Assembly (NCBI GenBank): GCA_008711295.1
Contig: VUYV01000502.1
Coordinates: 178,718-242,717, forward strand
DNA: 64,000 nucleotides
Reading direction: 5' to 3'
Source of the DNA: Anarhynchus alexandrinus
Taxonomy: Eukaryota > Chordata > Aves > Charadriiformes > Charadriidae
Below the pieces are notes generated by a model that saw nothing but the letters and a program-made list of their open reading frames with translations, made no database searches and had not been told where the DNA came from. Below are positions 59,266-64,000 of this stretch, piece after piece. Made by a program: the position numbers and the translations under genes. How positions within the stretch are numbered: position 1 is the stretch's first letter; every line of letters begins with the position of its first letter.

Positions 59266-62200
59266 CCAAAACAGCACAGTCTGAGAGAAATCAGTATCAT
59301 TATGAAGCTTTTGGCATTTTTTTCCTTGATCAGTACAAGGAGATAAAGGAGTTTTCAATAATGTTTTTCATATACTCTGAGAATTCATGAGAGACACTTT
59401 CATATTATGAGCTCTTCAATATTTATGAGATGAAATACATAAACACGGTTAAGCAATAGCAGAAACAAAAAACCCAAATGATGCCATGGTTTTGCTTTAC
59501 TATAAAGCACTGCCTTTTGACGGTGAAAGAGGGAGAGAGGGAGAAAGGAGCTGGCACCCTAGGACATGAAGTCAACCTTGCAGCAGTAGTTAACCTGCAG
59601 TGTCAAACTGTAAGTGTGGGCTTCTTTGTAGACTTCATTACATTCTTCCCCTTCGTTTGTGCAGCTGACCTGAAAAACGGCCATATCCTTTTGACGCCTT
59701 GTTTCCAACGTATAGTTTTTCCAATAGTTATGTGTCACAAATACACATTTATTCGAGGTGCGCATTCAGTGATCCAGGAAAAGAGCTGGTTTCTGTAAAA
59801 GTGCGTGTGGGAGTATCATTATAGTGTGTATTTTTCCTTTTAACTTCTCTACTTCTGACAATAAGTGATTTTGACACAGAATATCTGCAATATGTATGTT
59901 AGAGAAACCACAAAAAAATTACTTCTTCTGGGTGAATCAAGAGAAAGGGTTTTTTCCAGCTATTAAATTCTTCCATGCTGTGCTTTTGAGTTGGTTTGTG
60001 TTCAGCCCCACACCGGGAATCTGAAGGTCCCACCACAGATTAGGAGCTTGGTTCATGTGCCACAGGACCAGTTTCTGTGTCATCGTTACCACTTAGGTCA
60101 TTATCAGCTGGATCTGCTCACAGTCCAGTGGGCAACACAGTCATCACTCCTTTTTCTCGTCAGCTGTAAATGCGGTGGTGAGATGGAAAACGGTGGAAAC
60201 AGCTCTGTTGACTACACACTGGTCCTCAGCTGAGCACCAAAGATCTGCTCCTGGTGTTTGGCGTGTCACTCTTTTCGCACGAAGCGAATCACCATGGCTG
60301 CAGCTGCAGGTCAGGAGATCAGGGGTTGGCATCGCACCCGCTCAGCACCTTGCGCTCCACTTTGCTGAGGTTAAACGGCCCAGCACACGGGTGAGCACGC
60401 AGCGTGGGCACCTGCACTCTTAACATTGCTGCCACACAGGGATTGTTATTTAACACAAAAAGACTTTGTGTTTGGAAAAAGACTAGTTCATGTTTCTTCT
60501 CTCCTGTCCAGATGACAAAGGAGCTGTTAGAGCTTTACAAGAGGGAAACCCCAGCCAGGTCAGAAACATCCCCAAAGTGCCTTGAATAAGTTCTAATCAC
60601 CTTTACTCCACATTGGAGGAACATACAAATAAAATGTAAAAAAATCGGGAAGAATGTGGTCTGGCACTTTGATGTTTGTCTGTAGACTGGGCTGTATTTC
60701 AGCAGAACATAACGGGTCTGTACAGAAGAAAACTATCACATGGGAGAGAGAAGAACCCCCCTGCAAAGGGTTATGCCCTCATCCCTTCCGTGCATGGACT
60801 TGCAGCCCGATGCTCCCGCCTCTGCTCCTATCAGCACCTCCCCTGCCTGCACAGCTCTGACTTACACTGGATCGTGCTACTCTGGGTACCTGAGGATAGC
60901 TGACAGCCTGAAGGATCGCTGACAGGTCCACTTTTCACAGAGATAAAACTTGGCTAAGAATCTGTGAAGCGGAGATCCCTTACATTTATTTCAAAATAAC
61001 AATTCACTGAAATCTCTGCCACCTTCGTTAGGTCAACAGTGGAGATCAAACCAAAGTCCAGTTCTGAATGGACAAAAGACTTCAAAATTTGCATGTGAAT
61101 ACAACTTTGTGGCTAGTTTTTTTTTTCATAGTAAATTAAGTTGCAGAACCAAACACAGATACAAAGGGAAAGTCTACTACTGAGGAACACATCTATCCTG
61201 ACACAGCCAGCAGCTATTAAAAAAAAAAAAGTACTGGAATAGATGAGCAATCACAAAGTTACCAAGTATGAAAAGCGAAATAACTTCAGAAGTACTCCTT
61301 CTAGGGAACTAGATAATATTTAAAAGGCACAGAGCAAGACAAACCACATAAATGATTTAGGAAAAGAAGTAACTGTCAGTTATTCATCAACATTAATTGA
61401 ATTCACTGATGTTTCTCCTACACTGTTCTTTAGTCCAGCAAGCAGAAAGGTCAGTGAGGCTGGAGGTCATCTCTCGACACATGAAAAAAATCTATTACAC
61501 TGTGGTTTCTTCTAAGCAAACTAACATGAGTCTGAGTCACCTCTGAATGATTATTTAATTCTCCTAAAGATTTACTAGTCAGCAGGCACTAATATGCCCT
61601 ATTTTTATGGATGATTTGCAAGAGCAGTAGCAACAAGGAGACACAGGGGGAAGAGGAATGAGTGAGGAAACAGTGAGTGAGCTTGCCGGCAACAGCACTA
61701 AAGCTCCTTCCAGTAGAGGTGGTGGCTGAGGGTGGATTGTGAGAAGACACAGCCAAAAACCAGCTCAGTTTCCACATCCCCTGGGACAAGGACTGTTAGC
61801 ACAGACCATAAACTCTGCACAGATCCATTAGAAGTGGCGCATTAGAAGTTCACTGCAGCTGTAACCCCACCTATACCCCATTTTCCACCTTCCTGGCATC
61901 AAATACTGTTGCCCAAGAGCTGGGACAATCTGTACGACCAGTGGGCAGTAAGGTTTATCGTGTGAAGTCACTGACGGTGTACGCCCCTCACCTTGGCCTG
62001 TTACTGTCCTGGCAGATTGCTCTCTTTAGCTCACGTTAAAATGCTTTAGAAATAGATTCTAGATTCTGGGAGTGACAGATAGCACCGAGGGGCCTTTATG
62101 CTGCTTCGAGTAACGCAGAAGGGTATTTTTGAGGCAGAGAATATTATAAGTTACAATATAGATTGAGTTAAAAAAAAAAGTTTTAGAAATAATGCAACTA

Positions 62201-62398
62201 ATAGCAATAGCCCATAATCCCGTTTAACTGCCACCATGGAGACAGCACCATTTCTATAGCATATTCCTCCAAGGGAGAGACAAAGTTGCCAGGGGAACAT
62301 TAGTTATTTAACCTGGATGCAAACCGCTGGGCTGGCATTGCATTTCTACAGTGGAATGACTGTATTTGGAGCTCCAAACATTAAAGAAAGGTAAATAG
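59266..62398. other. Unique sequence without a supported gene
   Basis: No gene or recent repeat. A12 lies at about 61218-61229. Nothing else noted. Confidence 0.6.
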
Positions 62399-62460
62399 AC
62401 AGATTCTGATCTCAATTACTGTAGCTAATTTGGCTCCATTGACATCAGTGAAATGATTTT
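62399..62460. repeat. Ancient 'ccattgacttcagtgga'-type amniote repeat
   Basis: 'agattctgatctcaattact' followed by 'ggctccattgacatcagtga' matches half of a short palindromic repeat I recall as common in turtle and crocodilian DNA (consensus halves 'gattctgatctcagttacac' and 'ctccattgacttcagtggag'). The second half has decayed. Family name uncertain. Confidence 0.45.
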
Positions 62461-64000
62461 TTGCCCTGAAAAGTCAATTTAAACAGCCCAGAATAGCACC
62501 AACATCAAAATTTACTTTCCACCCAACACATCATGTTCGCGTGTTTGAACTTCAGTATCCAAAACACACTTTGCTGCCCAAAAACCTCAGGAAAAGAAAT
62601 CCCAACGCCAAAGAAGAAATTAACTTTATCACAACAGAGCTTGCCATGGCTTCCTCTACGTTGCAAGGAGGGAGACAACTAGGAGGAGGAACTGATATAG
62701 CTGAATCCCTCACATACTCTCTCTATTTACATATCGGAGAGCTGCGCTCTTAAAATCTGGACTGTTATTTGCATTCCTCCTATTTTTATCTGTGTGGCTC
62801 AGTTGTTGTATATATCCAAATTTAAAGTGATAGCTTGTTTTCTATTCAATCTCAAACTTTTCCTTCCTTTTTTTTTTATTTCTTAGTGCTTGTCCTCACA
62901 CGTTTCCCCCCAGCTCTAATTCTCTCGCCTGCCTTTGCCAGCAGGCCTCCTCCCTCCCTGCTCACCCACATCTTTTCACTTCTTTTACAGCCTGACGGTT
63001 TCCTACCGGGTGAGGGACGCTCATCCGCTGTCAAGCTTTCATCCCAAGTCCGGAGCAAGAGCAGCTACACTCAAAAGCCCATGTGTTGTGCCTTCCCTAA
63101 TCATCTTTCTTTGTTAGGGCTCCTCTGCCACATGCAGTTTGTCTGACAAAAGGGAGCCTCATACATGCAAATGGATTTTGCACACTCCAGCTTGCTGGTA
63201 GCATCGTATTTGCCTCTGCTCACAGTGGCTGCCAGCCCCCGAACCGACCAGAGGCCGTTCTCACCCTTTTGGGTCCTGCTCCATATTCCTCTCACTTTTT
63301 AAGTATCATCAAGTCACCCTTCCCTCACTAGATTAAGACAGTGCAGTAGGAGAAACCACAGCCCTTGAGCAGCATTTGACTGAGGCCACACTCCCTGGCT
63401 TTGCAGCTAACCATGGCCAGATCTCTCTTTAGATCAAAGAACTTTTTTTTTCCTCCCAACACGGTAAAATTATCTCACATGACTCTTATTCCTCTCCTGG
63501 GCACACACCTTTCAGATAAACGTCCTTTGGTCTCACACATGCAATCACTCACATTTCTCTTCAATGTCTCAAACACGAGAAGGTTCCAGTAGAGGATCAC
63601 CATTCAGAATTAGACCTTTAAGTTTGATAATAAAAAGTGGGTCCATACTACCCCAGAAAGAAAGAGAGAAGCCTCCTCATATGAGATTTCAAAACACTGG
63701 ATAAAGAACTGATAAACATAGTACAGGAAAAAATGATAGTAGCATCAATGCATCCAAAAGGGACTTCCATGTTTTCTGCATCTGCATTATTTGCAAGCCT
63801 TACAGAAGAATATGAAGTCTAATTGTTACAGTTTGAAAATCAGTCTAATCTCTTTCAGGAGGAAACACAGAGGAAGGCGCAATTAGGGATGTTACACCCC
63901 AAGAAGAATACAAAATAAAAGGTATTTTAGTATATCCATGTGTCATTAAGAGTCCATCTTTCCGACATTGATTTTTGATGAAGAATGAAAGTAACATCCA
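62461..64000. other. Unique sequence without a supported gene
   Basis: No gene recognised. A pyrimidine-rich stretch at 62860-62995 is followed by 'cttttacag' near 62990, an acceptor-like plus-strand signal without a matching donor nearby. Confidence 0.55.

Noticed and set aside
1..64000. CRISPR arrays, operons, integrases, phage or bacterial features
   Set aside because: No regular direct repeats with spacers, no dense coding and no bacterial gene families. The repeats and CpG pattern are those of a bird genome.

Overview
The window is vertebrate nuclear DNA, almost certainly from a bird. The main evidence is a set of nine CR1 (Chicken Repeat 1) LINE fragments that carry the avian 3' end (a conserved run through 'ccttccaacctaaaccattc' ending in short 'attctatg' repeats), together with a near-absence of recent SINEs. 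Older debris typical of archosaur and turtle genomes is also present: three or four decayed CR1/L3-like pieces, MIR-like tails, a tRNA-derived head and two short 'ccattga' palindromic-type repeats. Nothing indicates a prokaryote, virus, operon or CRISPR.

Layout. Positions 1-4001 are moderately GC-rich unique sequence that looks like the start of an intron on the minus strand. Positions about 4002-4712 form a CpG island, cut by a 657-base assembly gap (4713-5369). The island holds a strong minus-strand splice donor at 4001/4002, so the best-supported gene signal here is a 5' (probably untranslated) first exon of a minus-strand gene whose body lies beyond the left edge. A plus-strand ATG in a good Kozak context at 4690, next to the gap, leaves a divergent plus-strand start possible. 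I cannot name either gene.

From 5370 to 64000 I find no convincing protein-coding gene. This is intergenic or intronic sequence with scattered repeats: CR1 at 5370, 8995, 14658, 18732, 19218, 26464, 29612, 37016 and 38445; ancient CR1/L3 at 39880, 46385, 47245 and 59115; MIR/tRNA-type SINE pieces at 13180, 20795 and 53665; and microsatellites. Between them are AT-rich, non-repetitive blocks with preserved CpGs and transcription-factor-like words (for example 15260-15600, 22590-22850, 24400-24800, 32290-32660, 41900-42250, 44940-44990, 57840-58090). These are candidate conserved non-coding enhancers, but I have no alignment to show conservation.

The open frames are short, overlap on both strands and lack exon signals, so I treat nearly all as chance. 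Two weak exceptions are recorded: a decayed minus-strand frame at 52111-52632, and a short poly(A)-tailed insertion-like segment at 43497-43612 flanked by near-identical direct repeats. I found no clear new biological system. The best follow-up targets are the gapped CpG-island promoter and the candidate enhancer blocks.
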